From: Saccharopolyspora kobensis
Lineage (GTDB): Bacteria > Actinomycetota > Actinomycetes > Mycobacteriales > Pseudonocardiaceae
DNA: 64,000 nt
Assembly (NCBI RefSeq): GCF_900108315.1
Contig: NZ_FNVB01000005.1
Coordinates: forward strand, 310,001-374,000
Reading direction: 5' to 3'
In this document: positions 51,785-60,999 of the stretch, in pieces
Position numbering within the stretch: the first letter of the stretch is position 1
Layout: each line of letters starts with the position of its first letter
Position numbers and translations under genes: made by a program
The notes under the pieces: generated by a model
The model's database searches: none
What the model saw: the letters and a program-made list of their open reading frames with translations, nothing else
What the model was told of the DNA's origin: nothing

Positions 51785-53149
51785 TCAGTTCAGCGGCCGG
51801 TACCCCGGCCAACGAGCTTCGACGCGTGCGCCGCCCTCCGGAGACACCGCGGCCCGGACCGTGCCGCCGCGGCGGCGCACCACGTCGGCCACGAGTGACA
51901 GACCGAGCCCGGCACCACCGGTGCTGCGCGCGCGGTCCTGCTCGACGCGGTGGAAGCGGTCGAACACCCGCAACCGGTGTTCCGCCGGAATGCCCGGCCC
52001 GTCGTCGTCCACCACCAACCACACCCACCCCATCCCGGAGGCGCCCATGCCATCAGCGAACACCGAAACCCGCACCACCGTCCGCGTGTAGCGCAGCGCG
52101 TTGCCGACGACGTTGTCCAGCACGGTGGACATCTCGGCCGGATCGGCGAGGACGAGCACCGGAGCAGTCGGCGCCTCGATCACTACCTGCGGTCCGTCGG
52201 GCGATTCGAGCCTGGCAGCAGCCGCCCGGGCGGCTGCGCCAAGATCCACCGGCTGCCCCGGTGTGCCCATCCCGCGCTCCGCTCTGGCCAGCGCGAGGAG
52301 GCTTTCGACCAGTTCGGACAGCCGCTGCGCTTCGACCGCGATGTCCTGCAGCGTCTCCTGCGCGAGCTCCGGGTCCGGGTGCACCACGGCGACCTCGGCT
52401 TGCGCTCGGATCGAGGCGACCGGGTTGCGCAGCTCGTGGGCGGCGTCGCCGGTGAACCGGCGCAGTCGTTCGGTGTCGGCATCACGCCGGGAGAGCATCG
52501 TGTTCAGCTCCTGAGCCAGGGCGCGGAGCTCGTCGGCGGCTTCCGGAACCGGCAGCCGCCTGCCCTCCGGCAGCCCGGCCGCGGCCATCCGCATCCGTTC
52601 CACCGGGCGCAGCGCGCGGCGCACCACCACCCAGGTGGCCAGCCCGACCAGGCAGGCGGCGAGGACCGAACCGAAGCCCAGCAGCCGGCTGGTCTTGCCC
52701 GCCGCGTCCAGGAATCCGACCAGGCGGGCACCGGTGGCCACCAGCAGCGGCTGACCGTCCGGGGCGGGCACGACGACGCCCTGCCAGCGGTGCAGCTCGG
52801 TCGGCGGGTCGAAGTCGAGCACGCCGCCGCCCGCGCGCAGCTGGTCGATCTGCCAGCGGAAGAAGCCGGGGTCGGGCAGCGAGTCCACCGGTGTTCCGGC
52901 GACGTCGAGCACGCGGATGTCCGGCCGGGACAGCGAGGCCGCCGGAACGCCGTCCTCGATCTGCTTCGCGGTGGCGGTCGCGGTGCGGTGCAGGTCGGCG
53001 TCCACCGACTCGATCATGAGCCAGCCGACGATGCCGGTGCTGGCGTGCGCGATCACGCCGAGCCCGATGAGGGCGACGGCGGCGGCCACGACGCTGGTGC
53101 GGAACTGGATGGTGCGGCGGTGCCACCACTGCCGCAGGCTGCCGGTCAT
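51785..53149 (-). CDS. Sensor histidine kinase
   Basis: 454 residues. N-terminal membrane helix (VVAAAVALIGLGVIAHAS), an extracytoplasmic sensor domain of about 100 residues, a second helix (LLGFGSVLAACLVGLATWVVVRRAL), HAMP linker, HisKA with phosphorylatable His in TGDAAHELRNPVASIRAQ, and the ATPase with N box VLDNVVGNALRYTRT and G boxes DDDGPGIP and GGAGLGLSLV. ATG 53149 overlaps the response-regulator stop by four bases. The layout is that of MprB/BaeS-type envelope sensors. Confidence 0.93.
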   Translation of the reverse strand: MTGSLRQWWHRRTIQFRTSVVAAAVALIGLGVIAHASTGIVGWLMIESVDADLHRTATATAKQIEDGVPAASLSRPDIRVLDVAGTPVDSLPDPGFFRWQIDQLRAGGGVLDFDPPTELHRWQGVVVPAPDGQPLLVATGARLVGFLDAAGKTSRLLGFGSVLAACLVGLATWVVVRRALRPVERMRMAAAGLPEGRRLPVPEAADELRALAQELNTMLSRRDADTERLRRFTGDAAHELRNPVASIRAQAEVAVVHPDPELAQETLQDIAVEAQRLSELVESLLALARAERGMGTPGQPVDLGAAARAAAARLESPDGPQVVIEAPTAPVLVLADPAEMSTVLDNVVGNALRYTRTVVRVSVFADGMGASGMGWVWLVVDDDGPGIPAEHRLRVFDRFHRVEQDRARSTGGAGLGLSLVADVVRRRGGTVRAAVSPEGGARVEARWPGYRPLN

Positions 53150-53832
53150 GCCGACTGGGCGCAGACCCGGTAGCCCTGGCCGCGCACGGTCTGCACCAGT
53201 TCACCGGCACCGGCCGCGGCGAGCTTGCGGCGCAGGTAACCGATGTAGACCTCGACGACGTTGCGGGTGACGAACTGCTCCTCGCCCCAGACCATGCGCA
53301 GCAGGTCGTCCTTGGGCACCACCGCCTCCGGGTGGCTGGCCAGCGCGACCAGCAAGCCGTACTCCCGGGGTGAGAGCGCGATCGTCTCCCCGGCCCACCG
53401 CACCTCGCGGCCCGCGCGGTCGATCTCCAGCTCGCCGACCCGCAGGCACACCTGATGACCAGCGGTGTCGCGCCGCCGCAGCAGCGCGCGGACCTGCGCG
53501 ACCAGCACCAGGAAGGAGAAGGGCTTGACCAGGTAACCGTCCGCGCCGAGGTCCAGGCCGTCGGCTTGGTCGACCTCGCCGTCCTTCGCCGAGATCAGCA
53601 GCACCGGGGTGGTGACGTCCTGGCCGCGCATCCGCTCCAGGACCCGGTAGCCGGAAAGGCCGGGCAGCATCACGTCGAGCACGACGACGTCGAAGGCACC
53701 GGTGAGCGCCAGGCGCAGGGCCTCGGTGCCGTCGGCGGCGACGGTCACCTCCATGCCCTCGGCGGAGAGGCCGCGCCGCAACGCGGCCCGAACCCCGGCT
53801 TCGTCGTCCACCACCAACACGCGCGGCACCAT
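53146..53832 (-). CDS. OmpR-family response regulator (MprA-like)
   Basis: 228 residues. Receiver with acidic pocket VVDDEAG, phosphorylated Asp in FDVVVLDVMLPGLSG, Thr/Ser and Lys (LLISAKDG, GYLVKPFSFLVL); then the winged helix DNA-binding domain (LSPREYGLLVALASHPEAVVPKDDLLRMVWGEEQFVTRNVVEVYIGYLRRKLAAAG). ATG 53832 is preferred; ATG 53844 is possible. A TTCTCAGGCTGATCTCAG box lies 72 bases upstream of the start, and the near-identical box precedes sigE, suggesting it autoregulates and controls sigE, as MprA does in mycobacteria. Confidence 0.88.
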   Translation of the reverse strand: MVPRVLVVDDEAGVRAALRRGLSAEGMEVTVAADGTEALRLALTGAFDVVVLDVMLPGLSGYRVLERMRGQDVTTPVLLISAKDGEVDQADGLDLGADGYLVKPFSFLVLVAQVRALLRRRDTAGHQVCLRVGELEIDRAGREVRWAGETIALSPREYGLLVALASHPEAVVPKDDLLRMVWGEEQFVTRNVVEVYIGYLRRKLAAAGAGELVQTVRGQGYRVCAQSA

Positions 53833-53903
53833 GCGATCCAGCATGCCGACCGGATGGCGCAGCGGGCATCGAACCACCGGTCCGTTTCCAGATGTGCACC
53901 GGT

Positions 53904-53921
53904 TTCTCAGGCTGATCTCAG
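53904..53921 (-). promoter_or_regulatory. TCTCAG direct-repeat box upstream of the response regulator
   Basis: TTCTCAGGCTGATCTCAG on the + strand: two TCTCAG units 11 bp apart, 17 of 18 bases identical to 19339-19356. It lies between the response-regulator start and the peptide-transport operon. It is in the opposite orientation relative to the response-regulator gene than the sigE box is to sigE. Confidence 0.6.
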
Positions 53922-54205
53922 CATCGGCGGGGCCGCGTGCGATGGCGCCCGAGAATCCGGCGACCCTCCGGATCGGCACGACGACCAGCGGTGACCAGCC
54001 GGTGCGGGCCGACTGTGAGATGCCTCGCCGGTGTTGCGCGGCCCCGCGACCGGCCGGGCGGGGCGTGGCGAGGTGCGCTCCCGCCGTCGCCGAGCCGCGC
54101 CCGGCACCGGTGAAACCCATGGCCAAGCGCGGTTCGCAAAGCCGATCAAGCGTTGCGAAAGTAGCAAGAGGTCACAACGTTTGACCGCCGTCGAACCCGA
54201 GGGGC

Positions 54206-54292
54206 TTGACATATCTACCCAGCACATGACGTCTTGACAGCCCCGTTTCGGTCCGCGAAGGTCGATGCGATCGATTGACTGATCAATCAGTC
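54206..54292 (+). promoter_or_regulatory. Promoter and TetR-like operator before the peptide-transport operon
   Basis: Two TTGACA hexamers lie at 54206 and 54234; the second has a weak -10 (GAAGGT) 17 bases downstream. At 54277-54292 GACTGAT-CA-ATCAGTC is a 7-bp inverted repeat of the shape used by TetR regulators. No TetR gene is in the window, so the regulator, if any, is remote. The gap from the response regulator to 54406 is about 570 bases with no gene. Confidence 0.45.
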
Positions 54293-54405
54293 GCACCTCG
54301 AAACGCAACACCAGCGGGGAGCTGCCGGGCCGCCCGGACGGGTCGGCCCACCGGCGTGAGCCGAGCCGACGCACGTCCCCGCGAGACACAGGAGGTACCG
54401 CCCGG

Positions 54406-55992
54406 ATGGCGAGCAGAGGACAGTCGAACGCCCCGAGTCGTCGCGACTTCCTCCGGTACGCAGCGGCGGGCGCGGGAGCGGTGGGCGCGGGAGCGCTGAT
54501 CACCGGCTGCGCGGGCGGCGCGGTCCGCAAGGCACCGGTGCCGACCGGTCCACCGCAGTACGGCGGACGGCTGCGGGTCGGCATCGTCGGTGGCTCCAGC
54601 AAGGACACCCTGGACGCGCACGCCCCCGTCACGCACCCAGACCAGGCCCGGATCTTCCAGCTCTACGACACCCTGCTGCGCTACGACGACGAGTACCTGA
54701 TCCAGCCCGCGCTGGCCGAATCCGTCGAATCCGACCCGCAGGCGACGACGTGGACCATCCGGCTGCGCGAGGGCCTGGAGTTCCACGACGGCAAGACCGT
54801 CACCGCCGAGGACGTGATCCACTCGCTGCGCCGGATCGCCGACCCGGACGACCCGAAGAACGGCGCGGTCGGGCTGAGCTCGCTGGACCTGAACGCGATG
54901 CGGGCGATGGACCCGCGAACCGTCCGGCTGACGCTGTCCCGCCCGGACGTCACGCTGCCCGACCAGTTCGCCGAGTACGGCAACGGGATCGTGCCGGTCG
55001 GTTACGACCCGAAGCGGCCGGTCGGCACCGGTCCCTTCCGGTTCGACTCCTTCGAACCCGGCCAGCAGAGCCTGTTCACCAAGAACGCCAACTACTGGCG
55101 CGACGGCGAACCGTACGTGGACGAGATCGTGATCATCGACTTCCCGGACGACACCGCGCGGATCAACGCGCTGCTCGGCGGCCAGGTCGACGCCATCGAC
55201 CAGGTGCCGCTCGGGCTGCTGCGGGTCCTCGACGCGGACCCGAACCTGCGGTTGCTCGAGTCGGAGACCGGTTCCTGGATCCCGTTCACCATGCGGGTGG
55301 ACCGGCCGCCCTTCGACGACGTGCGGGTCCGGCAGGCCTTCCGGCTGGTCGTGGACCGCGAGCAGATGATCAGGCAGGTGCTCGGCGGCCACGGCACGGT
55401 CGGCAACGACCTGTACGCGCCGGCCGACCCGCTGTTCAACTCCGCGCTGCCGCAGCGCAAGCGCGACGTGAACAAGGCCCGCCAGCTGCTGCGCGAGGCG
55501 GGCAAGGAGAACCTGACCGTGGAGCTGGTGACCTCGCCGGTGGCCGCGGGCGTGGTGGAGGCCGCGCAGGTCTTCGCCCAGCAGGCCGCCGAGGCCGGGA
55601 TCACGGTCAACATCCGCCGGGTGGACACTGGCGAGTTCTTCGGCGACATGTACCTGTCCTGGGACTTCGCCCAGGACTTCTGGTTCTCCCGGAACTTCCT
55701 GGCGCAGGCGAGCTCCGGCAGCCTGCCCGAGTCGCCGTACAACGAAACCCACTGGGACCACCCGGAGTTCAACCAGCTGGTGCTCGAAGCGCGCGGCACC
55801 ACCGATGCCGCGCGCCGCAAGGAGCTCGTGGCGCGGGCGCAGCAGATCGAGTGGGAGAGCGGCGGTTACATCGTCTGGGGCTTCCCGAACCAGCTCGACG
55901 CGCACAGCGTCCGGGTGGTCGGGCTGGCCCCGGACAAGAGCGGGATCCCGCTGAACTCGTACGGATTCCGGCACGCCTGGCTGGCGAAGTGA
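54406..55992 (+). CDS. Oligopeptide/dipeptide ABC transporter substrate-binding protein (Tat-lipoprotein)
   Basis: 528 residues of the family 5 binding proteins. Tat signal SRRDFLRYAA with a hydrophobic stretch and lipobox LITGC (Cys35), so it should be exported folded and lipid-anchored. Family segment RLREGLEFHDGKTVTAEDVIHSLRRI is clear and the C-terminal part is complete. It captures peptides or related compounds for the permease genes below. ATG 54406 has GGAGGTACCGCCCGG upstream at slightly long spacing. First gene of an operon ending at 60865. Confidence 0.92.
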   Translation: MASRGQSNAPSRRDFLRYAAAGAGAVGAGALITGCAGGAVRKAPVPTGPPQYGGRLRVGIVGGSSKDTLDAHAPVTHPDQARIFQLYDTLLRYDDEYLIQPALAESVESDPQATTWTIRLREGLEFHDGKTVTAEDVIHSLRRIADPDDPKNGAVGLSSLDLNAMRAMDPRTVRLTLSRPDVTLPDQFAEYGNGIVPVGYDPKRPVGTGPFRFDSFEPGQQSLFTKNANYWRDGEPYVDEIVIIDFPDDTARINALLGGQVDAIDQVPLGLLRVLDADPNLRLLESETGSWIPFTMRVDRPPFDDVRVRQAFRLVVDREQMIRQVLGGHGTVGNDLYAPADPLFNSALPQRKRDVNKARQLLREAGKENLTVELVTSPVAAGVVEAAQVFAQQAAEAGITVNIRRVDTGEFFGDMYLSWDFAQDFWFSRNFLAQASSGSLPESPYNETHWDHPEFNQLVLEARGTTDAARRKELVARAQQIEWESGGYIVWGFPNQLDAHSVRVVGLAPDKSGIPLNSYGFRHAWLAK

Positions 55993-56003
55993 GGGGGCAC
56001 CAG

Positions 56004-56957
56004 ATGACTCGAATGCTGGTCAAGCGGATCCTGCTCGGCCTGGTGATCCTCTGGGCGGTGTCCGTGGTGGTCTTCCTGGCCACCCAGGCGCTGCCGGGCG
56101 ACGCCGCGCGCGCCATCCTCGGCCGCGAGGCCACCCCGGAGCGGCTGATCGCGCTGCGCGAGCAGCTGCACCTCGACGAGCCGCTGTGGCTGCAGTACTT
56201 CTCCTGGCTGGGCAACATCTTCCAGCTCGACCTCGGCGAGTCCTACGCCAACGGCATGCCGGTGACCGAGCTGCTGAGCTCGCGGCTGACCAACTCGCTG
56301 GCGCTGATGCTGTGCGCGACGTTGATCAGCGTGCCGCTGTCGATCCTGGTCGGCACCTACAGCGCGCTGCGCCGCGACAAGGCCTTCGACCACACCACCT
56401 CGGTGATCAGCCTGGTGCTCGCCTCGCTGCCGGAGTTCGTCGTCGGCATCCTGCTGGTTCTGCTGTTCTCCACCGGTGTGCTGAACCTGCTGCCCGCGGT
56501 GTACGTGATGACCGGTTCGGGCTCCGCGTGGAGCGATCCGGTCCAGCTGATCCTGCCGACGCTGACGATGGTGCTCGCGGTCTCGCCCTACATCATCCGG
56601 ATCATGCGCGCCACGATGATCGAGGTGCTGGAGAGCGAGTACGTGCAGCAGGCCCGGTTGAAGGGCATGCCGGAGCGCACGGTGATCCTGCGGCACGCGC
56701 TGCCCAACGCGATCGGCCCGGTGGCGCAGGTGATCGCGCTGCAGCTGGCCTGGCTGGCCGGCGGCGTGGTCATCGTCGAGTTCCTGTTCCGCTTCCCCGG
56801 CATCGGGTTCGCGCTGGTGGACGCGGTGAACAACCGCGACCTTCCGGTGGTGCAGACGCTGACGCTGGCCATCGCGGCCGTCTACATCGTCGTGAACCTG
56901 CTGGCCGACGTGGTGAGTCTGGCCGCCAACCCGAAGGTGAGGTCTGCCGCGCGATGA
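56004..56957 (+). CDS. ABC transporter permease, DppB/OppB type
   Basis: 317 residues, six membrane helices. The family start MTRMLVKRILLGLVILWAVSVVVFLATQALPGDAA, LGESYANGMPVTELLSSRLTNSL and the EAA loop EYVQQARLKGMPERTVILRHALPNAIGP are typical of peptide permeases. ATG 56004 with GAGGGGG upstream. Four-base overlap with the next permease. Confidence 0.93.
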   Translation: MTRMLVKRILLGLVILWAVSVVVFLATQALPGDAARAILGREATPERLIALREQLHLDEPLWLQYFSWLGNIFQLDLGESYANGMPVTELLSSRLTNSLALMLCATLISVPLSILVGTYSALRRDKAFDHTTSVISLVLASLPEFVVGILLVLLFSTGVLNLLPAVYVMTGSGSAWSDPVQLILPTLTMVLAVSPYIIRIMRATMIEVLESEYVQQARLKGMPERTVILRHALPNAIGPVAQVIALQLAWLAGGVVIVEFLFRFPGIGFALVDAVNNRDLPVVQTLTLAIAAVYIVVNLLADVVSLAANPKVRSAAR

Positions 56958-57856
56958 CCACGACTGCGCAGAAAACCAACACCGCACCGACGCCCGCTCC
57001 GGCGGCTCCGCGCGCCGTCGGCGTCTGGCGGGCCGCGCTGCGGCTGCCGCGCACGAAGATCGGGCTGGGCCTGTCGGCGCTGGTGGTGCTGATCGCGGTC
57101 GTCGGTCCGCTGCTGGCGCCGCACGCCGCCACCGAGTTCGTCGACACGCCGTTCTCCAATCCGACCGGGAGCTCCTGGTTCGGCACCGACAACCTGGGCC
57201 GCGACGTGCTGACCCGGTTCCTGCACGGCGGGCAGACGCTGCTGGTGCTGGCGGTGCTGGCCACGCTGCTGGGCGTCGGGCTCGGCTCGCTGCTGGGCAT
57301 GTACGCCGGTTACCGGCGCGGCTGGCTGGACGAGCTGCTGATGCGCTTCGGCGACATCGCGCTGGCGTTCCCGCAGGTCGTGCTGGCCCTGCTGTTCGTG
57401 AGCGTGGTCGGCCCGGAGCTGTGGCTGCTGGTGCTGGTGGTCGGCGGCAGCCACCTGCCGCGGGTGATGCGCGTGGTGCGGGCGGCGACGCTGTCGGTGG
57501 CCGAGCGCGACTTCGTCAAGTCCGCCGAGGCGATCGGGCTGTCCAAGGTGCGGATCCTGCTCGGCGAGATCCTGCCGAACGTCACCGGGACCGTGCTGGT
57601 CGAGCTCGGCCTGCGGCTGAACTACTCGATCGGCCTGGTGGCGGGGCTGAGCTTCCTCGGGCTCGGCCTGCAGCCACCGACGGCGGACTGGGGCCTGATG
57701 ATCAACGAGAACCGGATCGCCCTGACCGTCCAGCCGTGGGCGGTGGCGCTCCCGGTGCTGGCGATCGCGGTGCTGACCATCGGCACGAACCTGGTCGCCG
57801 ACGGCCTGGCCCGCTCGGTGGCCGGTGTGGACCGGGGCATCGAGAAGGCCCGCTGA
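56954..57856 (+). CDS. ABC transporter permease, DppC/OppC type
   Basis: 300 residues with an N-terminal cytoplasmic tail, six helices, SSWFGTDNLGRDVLTRFLHGG (the DppC signature) and EAA loop ERDFVKSAEAIGLSKVRILLGEILPNVTGT. Pairs with the preceding permease. The ATG overlaps the previous TGA. A palindromic repeat element lies in the 139-base gap to the ATPase gene. Confidence 0.93.
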   Translation: MTTTAQKTNTAPTPAPAAPRAVGVWRAALRLPRTKIGLGLSALVVLIAVVGPLLAPHAATEFVDTPFSNPTGSSWFGTDNLGRDVLTRFLHGGQTLLVLAVLATLLGVGLGSLLGMYAGYRRGWLDELLMRFGDIALAFPQVVLALLFVSVVGPELWLLVLVVGGSHLPRVMRVVRAATLSVAERDFVKSAEAIGLSKVRILLGEILPNVTGTVLVELGLRLNYSIGLVAGLSFLGLGLQPPTADWGLMINENRIALTVQPWAVALPVLAIAVLTIGTNLVADGLARSVAGVDRGIEKAR

Positions 57857-57891
57857 TGCCCGCCGAAAGCCCTCCCGCACCGATCGATCCG

Positions 57892-57933
57892 CAATTTCAA
57901 TTGAAATCAGAGGTCCAATTTCAATTGAAATTG
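57892..57933. repeat. Paired AT-rich palindromes, locus 3 (inside an operon)
   Basis: CAATTTCAATTGAAATCA (57892-57909) and CAATTTCAATTGAAATTG (57916-57933), centres 24 bp apart, spacer GAGGTC, as at 9263-9304. The element lies between permease and ATPase genes of one operon, so it would be transcribed; in RNA each palindrome forms only a weak AU-rich hairpin. Confidence 0.85.
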
Positions 57934-57995
57934 CGCGGGGTCGGCGCGCACCGAGCCAGCACAGCCTTGTTTTCCTGCTACTTCAGGGGGTGTCG

Positions 57996-59768
57996 ATGAC
58001 TGCCTTCGCCTTGGACGCCGTCGGTCTGGAGATCCGGGGCGTTCCCTCGGAAGCCGCCATCGTCGCCGACATCTCGCTCACCCTGGCACCGGGCGAGATC
58101 CTGGGCCTGATCGGCGAATCCGGGTCCGGCAAGACCACGCTGGGCCTGGCGATGCTGCGCTACTGCAAGCGCGGCACCCGCATCGCCGACGGCCGCATCC
58201 ACATCGGGGACACCGATCTCACGGGCCTGCCCGCCAAGCAGGCCGCAGCACTGCGCGGCCGCCGCGTGGCCTACATCCCGCAGTCCCCCGCCTCGGCGCT
58301 GAACCCGGCGCTGCGGCTGAGCACCCAGCTCGCCGAAGCCGTGCACGACGTCTCGGGCGCCGCCGCGCGCGAGCGCATCAAGCAGGTTCTCGCCGAGGTC
58401 GCGCTGCCCGACGACGACGATTTCCTGCGCCGCTACCCGCACCAGCTCTCGGGCGGTCAGCAGCAGCGGATCGCGATCGCGATGGCCTTCGTGGGCCGCC
58501 CCGAGGTGGTGGTGCTGGACGAGCCCACCACCGGCCTGGACGTCACCACGCAGAAGAAGGTGCTGGCCACGATCCGCGAGATGTGCGAGCGGCACGGCAC
58601 GGCGGGCGTCTACATCTCGCACGACATGGCGGTGGTCGCCGAGCTGGCCGACCGCATCGCGGTGATGTACTCCGGGCGCGTCGTGGAGACCGGCCCGACC
58701 GACGAGGTGCTGAACGAGCCGCGCCACCACTACACCGCGGGCCTGGTGCTCGCGGTGCCGGATCTCGACGGCAAGCGGGCGATGCAGGCCATCGACGGCC
58801 AGGCCCCGTCGCCGTTGAACCGGCCGGGCGGCTGCGCGTTCGCACCGCGCTGCGCCGCGGCGACCGACGAGTGCCGCAGCGAGGTCCCGGCGCTCGAGGA
58901 AGTCGCCACCGGGCACGAGATCCGTTGCCTGAACCCGCGTTCCGGTCGGCTGATCGCCGAGCCGCGCCCCGCGAACACCGCGCCCGAGTCGGCCGAACCG
59001 GTGCTCGAAGTGCGCAACATCCGCGCCTGGTACACCGATTCGCCGGTGCTGCAGGACGTCTCGCTGGCCGTCTCGCCCGGTTCCTGCCTGGCCCTGCTGG
59101 GCGAGTCGGGCAGCGGCAAGACCACGTTGTCGCGCTGCCTGGCGGGCCTGCACCCCAAGCACGAGGGCTCGGTGCTGCTGCGCGGCAGCGAGCTCGCGCC
59201 CAGCAGCGCGAAGCGAACGCGGGATCAGCGCCGCCAGGTGCAGTACGTGTTCCAGAACCCGTACGAGTCGCTGAACCCGCGCCGCCGCGTGCGCGATCTG
59301 GTCGCCCAGCCGATCTCGGTGCTCGGCGGTGAGCACGGCGGCAAGAGCACCGAGGAGCGGGTGATCGAGGCGCTGGAGCTGGCCGCGCTGCGCCCGGACA
59401 TCGCCGAGCGCTACCCGGATCAGCTCAGCGGTGGTGAGCGGCAGCGGGTGGCGATCGCCCGCGCGCTGGTCACCCGGCCCGAGGTGCTGATCTGCGACGA
59501 GATCACCTCCGCGCTCGACGTGTCGGTGCAGTCGGCGATCGTCGACCTGCTGCGGGAGCTGCGCGAGAAGATGGGGCTGGCGCTGGTGTTCGTCACGCAC
59601 AACATCGCGCTGGTGCGCAACATCGCGCAGCAGGTGGCGGTGCTGCAGGGCGGGCGGATCGTGGAGCAGGCCGCGGCCGACGAGCTGTTCGCCGCGCCGC
59701 AGCACGAGTACACCCGGTCGCTGCTGACCGACGCGCCGAACTTCCAGCTGGAGGCGAGCGACCGATGA
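57996..59768 (+). CDS. Fused double ABC ATPase of the peptide transporter (DppD-DppF type)
   Basis: 590 residues with two nucleotide-binding domains. First (1-300): Walker A GESGSGKTT, signature LSGGQQQRIAIAMAF, Walker B VVVLDEPTTGLD, and the C-terminal oligopeptide-type segment FAPRCAAATDECRSEVPALEE. Second (330-590): GESGSGKTT, QYVFQNPYESLNPRR, LSGGERQRVAIARAL, LICDEITSALD. The fusion replaces separate DppD and DppF. ATG 57996 with AGGGGG upstream; it overlaps the hydrolase gene by four bases. Confidence 0.94.
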   Translation: MTAFALDAVGLEIRGVPSEAAIVADISLTLAPGEILGLIGESGSGKTTLGLAMLRYCKRGTRIADGRIHIGDTDLTGLPAKQAAALRGRRVAYIPQSPASALNPALRLSTQLAEAVHDVSGAAARERIKQVLAEVALPDDDDFLRRYPHQLSGGQQQRIAIAMAFVGRPEVVVLDEPTTGLDVTTQKKVLATIREMCERHGTAGVYISHDMAVVAELADRIAVMYSGRVVETGPTDEVLNEPRHHYTAGLVLAVPDLDGKRAMQAIDGQAPSPLNRPGGCAFAPRCAAATDECRSEVPALEEVATGHEIRCLNPRSGRLIAEPRPANTAPESAEPVLEVRNIRAWYTDSPVLQDVSLAVSPGSCLALLGESGSGKTTLSRCLAGLHPKHEGSVLLRGSELAPSSAKRTRDQRRQVQYVFQNPYESLNPRRRVRDLVAQPISVLGGEHGGKSTEERVIEALELAALRPDIAERYPDQLSGGERQRVAIARALVTRPEVLICDEITSALDVSVQSAIVDLLRELREKMGLALVFVTHNIALVRNIAQQVAVLQGGRIVEQAAADELFAAPQHEYTRSLLTDAPNFQLEASDR

Positions 59769-60865
59769 GCGGTTTCGACCGGGTCGCCGAGGAGTTCGCG
59801 GCAGTGGTCGCGGGCGATGCCGCCGGAGCGGCCTTCGCGGTGTTCCGCGACGGCGAGCAGGTTCTCGACCTGCAATCCGGGCACCGCGATCCCGACGGCG
59901 CCGAGCCGATGACGACGGACACCCTGCTGCCGATCTTCTCCGGCACCAAGGGCGTCGTGGCCACCGGTGTGGCGCTGCTGATCGATCGCGGCGCCATCGA
60001 TCCGGACGCGCCGGTGGTCCGCTACTGGCCGGAGTTCGGCGCGGCGGGCAAGCAGGACGTCGCGGTGCGCCAACTGCTCTCGCACTCGGCGGGCCTGCCC
60101 TACCCGGAGCGCCCGGTGACCCGCGAGGACGCCGCGGACCACCGGGCGATGGCCGCGCTGCTGGCCGCGCAGGCGCCGCTGTGGCCGGCCGGTTCGACGA
60201 CGGCCTACCACGCGCTGACCTTCGGCTGGCTGGCCGGCGAGCTGATCCGCCGGGTCGACGGCCGGGAGGTCGGCGAGTTCCTGCGCGCCGAGATCGCCGA
60301 GCCGCTCGGCGCGGACTTCTGGCTCGGCCTGCCGGAGCCGGAGTGGCCGCGCACCGGCAGGCGCTGGCGCGCGTCCGACTACCGGGTGGCCAACCGGCTG
60401 AACACCCCGGAGGCGCTGGCCTACCGCGACAAGGTGTACGGGAATCCGCCGTCGCTGCTGGGCGAGGACGCGCCGTGGAACACCCCGTCCTGGTGGACCA
60501 CCGGCATGCCGGGCGGCGGCGCGATGGCCTCAGCCCGGGGCATGGCCGCGATCTACTCGGCGCTGGTGAGCGGCGAGCTGGTCGGCAAGTCCACAGTGGA
60601 GCGGATCAGCCGCGAGGAGAGCCGCGGCACCGATCCGGGAACCGGCCGCCCGCTGGTCTTCGGCCTCGGCTACGAGCTCCAGGACGCGCTCGGGACCTAC
60701 GGGCCGGTGGCCGAGGGCTTCGGGCACAGCGGCGCGGGCGGTTCGCTGTTCGGCTGCTGGCCGAGCGCGGGCGTGTCCTTCGCCTTCAGCCCCTGCCTGA
60801 TGCGCACGGAGGGCTTCGACGACCGGGCCCACCGGCTGCTGGCCGCACTCCACTCCGAACTCTGA
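59765..60865 (+). CDS. Beta-lactamase-fold serine hydrolase (EstB-like, S12)
   Basis: 366 residues. The SxxK motif is FSGTKGVVATG with Ser/Lys near residues 59-62; the second motif appears as STTAYHALTFGWLAGEL, and the HSGAGGS near residue 325 replaces the KTG box. This pattern is typical of esterase/aminopeptidase-type members and not of antibiotic-resistance enzymes. Its place at the end of the peptide-transport operon suggests action on imported peptides or esters. No signal peptide, so cytoplasmic. Confidence 0.85.
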   Translation: MSGFDRVAEEFAAVVAGDAAGAAFAVFRDGEQVLDLQSGHRDPDGAEPMTTDTLLPIFSGTKGVVATGVALLIDRGAIDPDAPVVRYWPEFGAAGKQDVAVRQLLSHSAGLPYPERPVTREDAADHRAMAALLAAQAPLWPAGSTTAYHALTFGWLAGELIRRVDGREVGEFLRAEIAEPLGADFWLGLPEPEWPRTGRRWRASDYRVANRLNTPEALAYRDKVYGNPPSLLGEDAPWNTPSWWTTGMPGGGAMASARGMAAIYSALVSGELVGKSTVERISREESRGTDPGTGRPLVFGLGYELQDALGTYGPVAEGFGHSGAGGSLFGCWPSAGVSFAFSPCLMRTEGFDDRAHRLLAALHSEL

Positions 60866-60871
60866 GGCGAC

Positions 60872-60923
60872 TTCGCGCGAGATCGGGGTCCCGCGGCCGC
60901 GCGGGATCGCGATCTCGCGCGAA
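60872..60923 (+). terminator. Terminator of the peptide-transport operon
   Basis: TTCGCGCGAGATC (60872-60884) pairs perfectly with GATCTCGCGCGAA (60911-60923), and the interior CCCGCG-type bases extend the stem. The stem starts six bases after the hydrolase stop and is followed by AAC. Confidence 0.75.
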
Positions 60924-60999
60924 AACACCCGCCCGGCCCCGGGGAGTCGCGCCGAAATCCCGTGTCCTCGGAGGTCACCCGCGCAGTAGCCTGGCGCCC

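Noticed and set aside
59765-60865. Beta-lactamase resistance gene
   Set aside because: Lacks a signal peptide and the KTG box; fits EstB-like esterases of the same fold.
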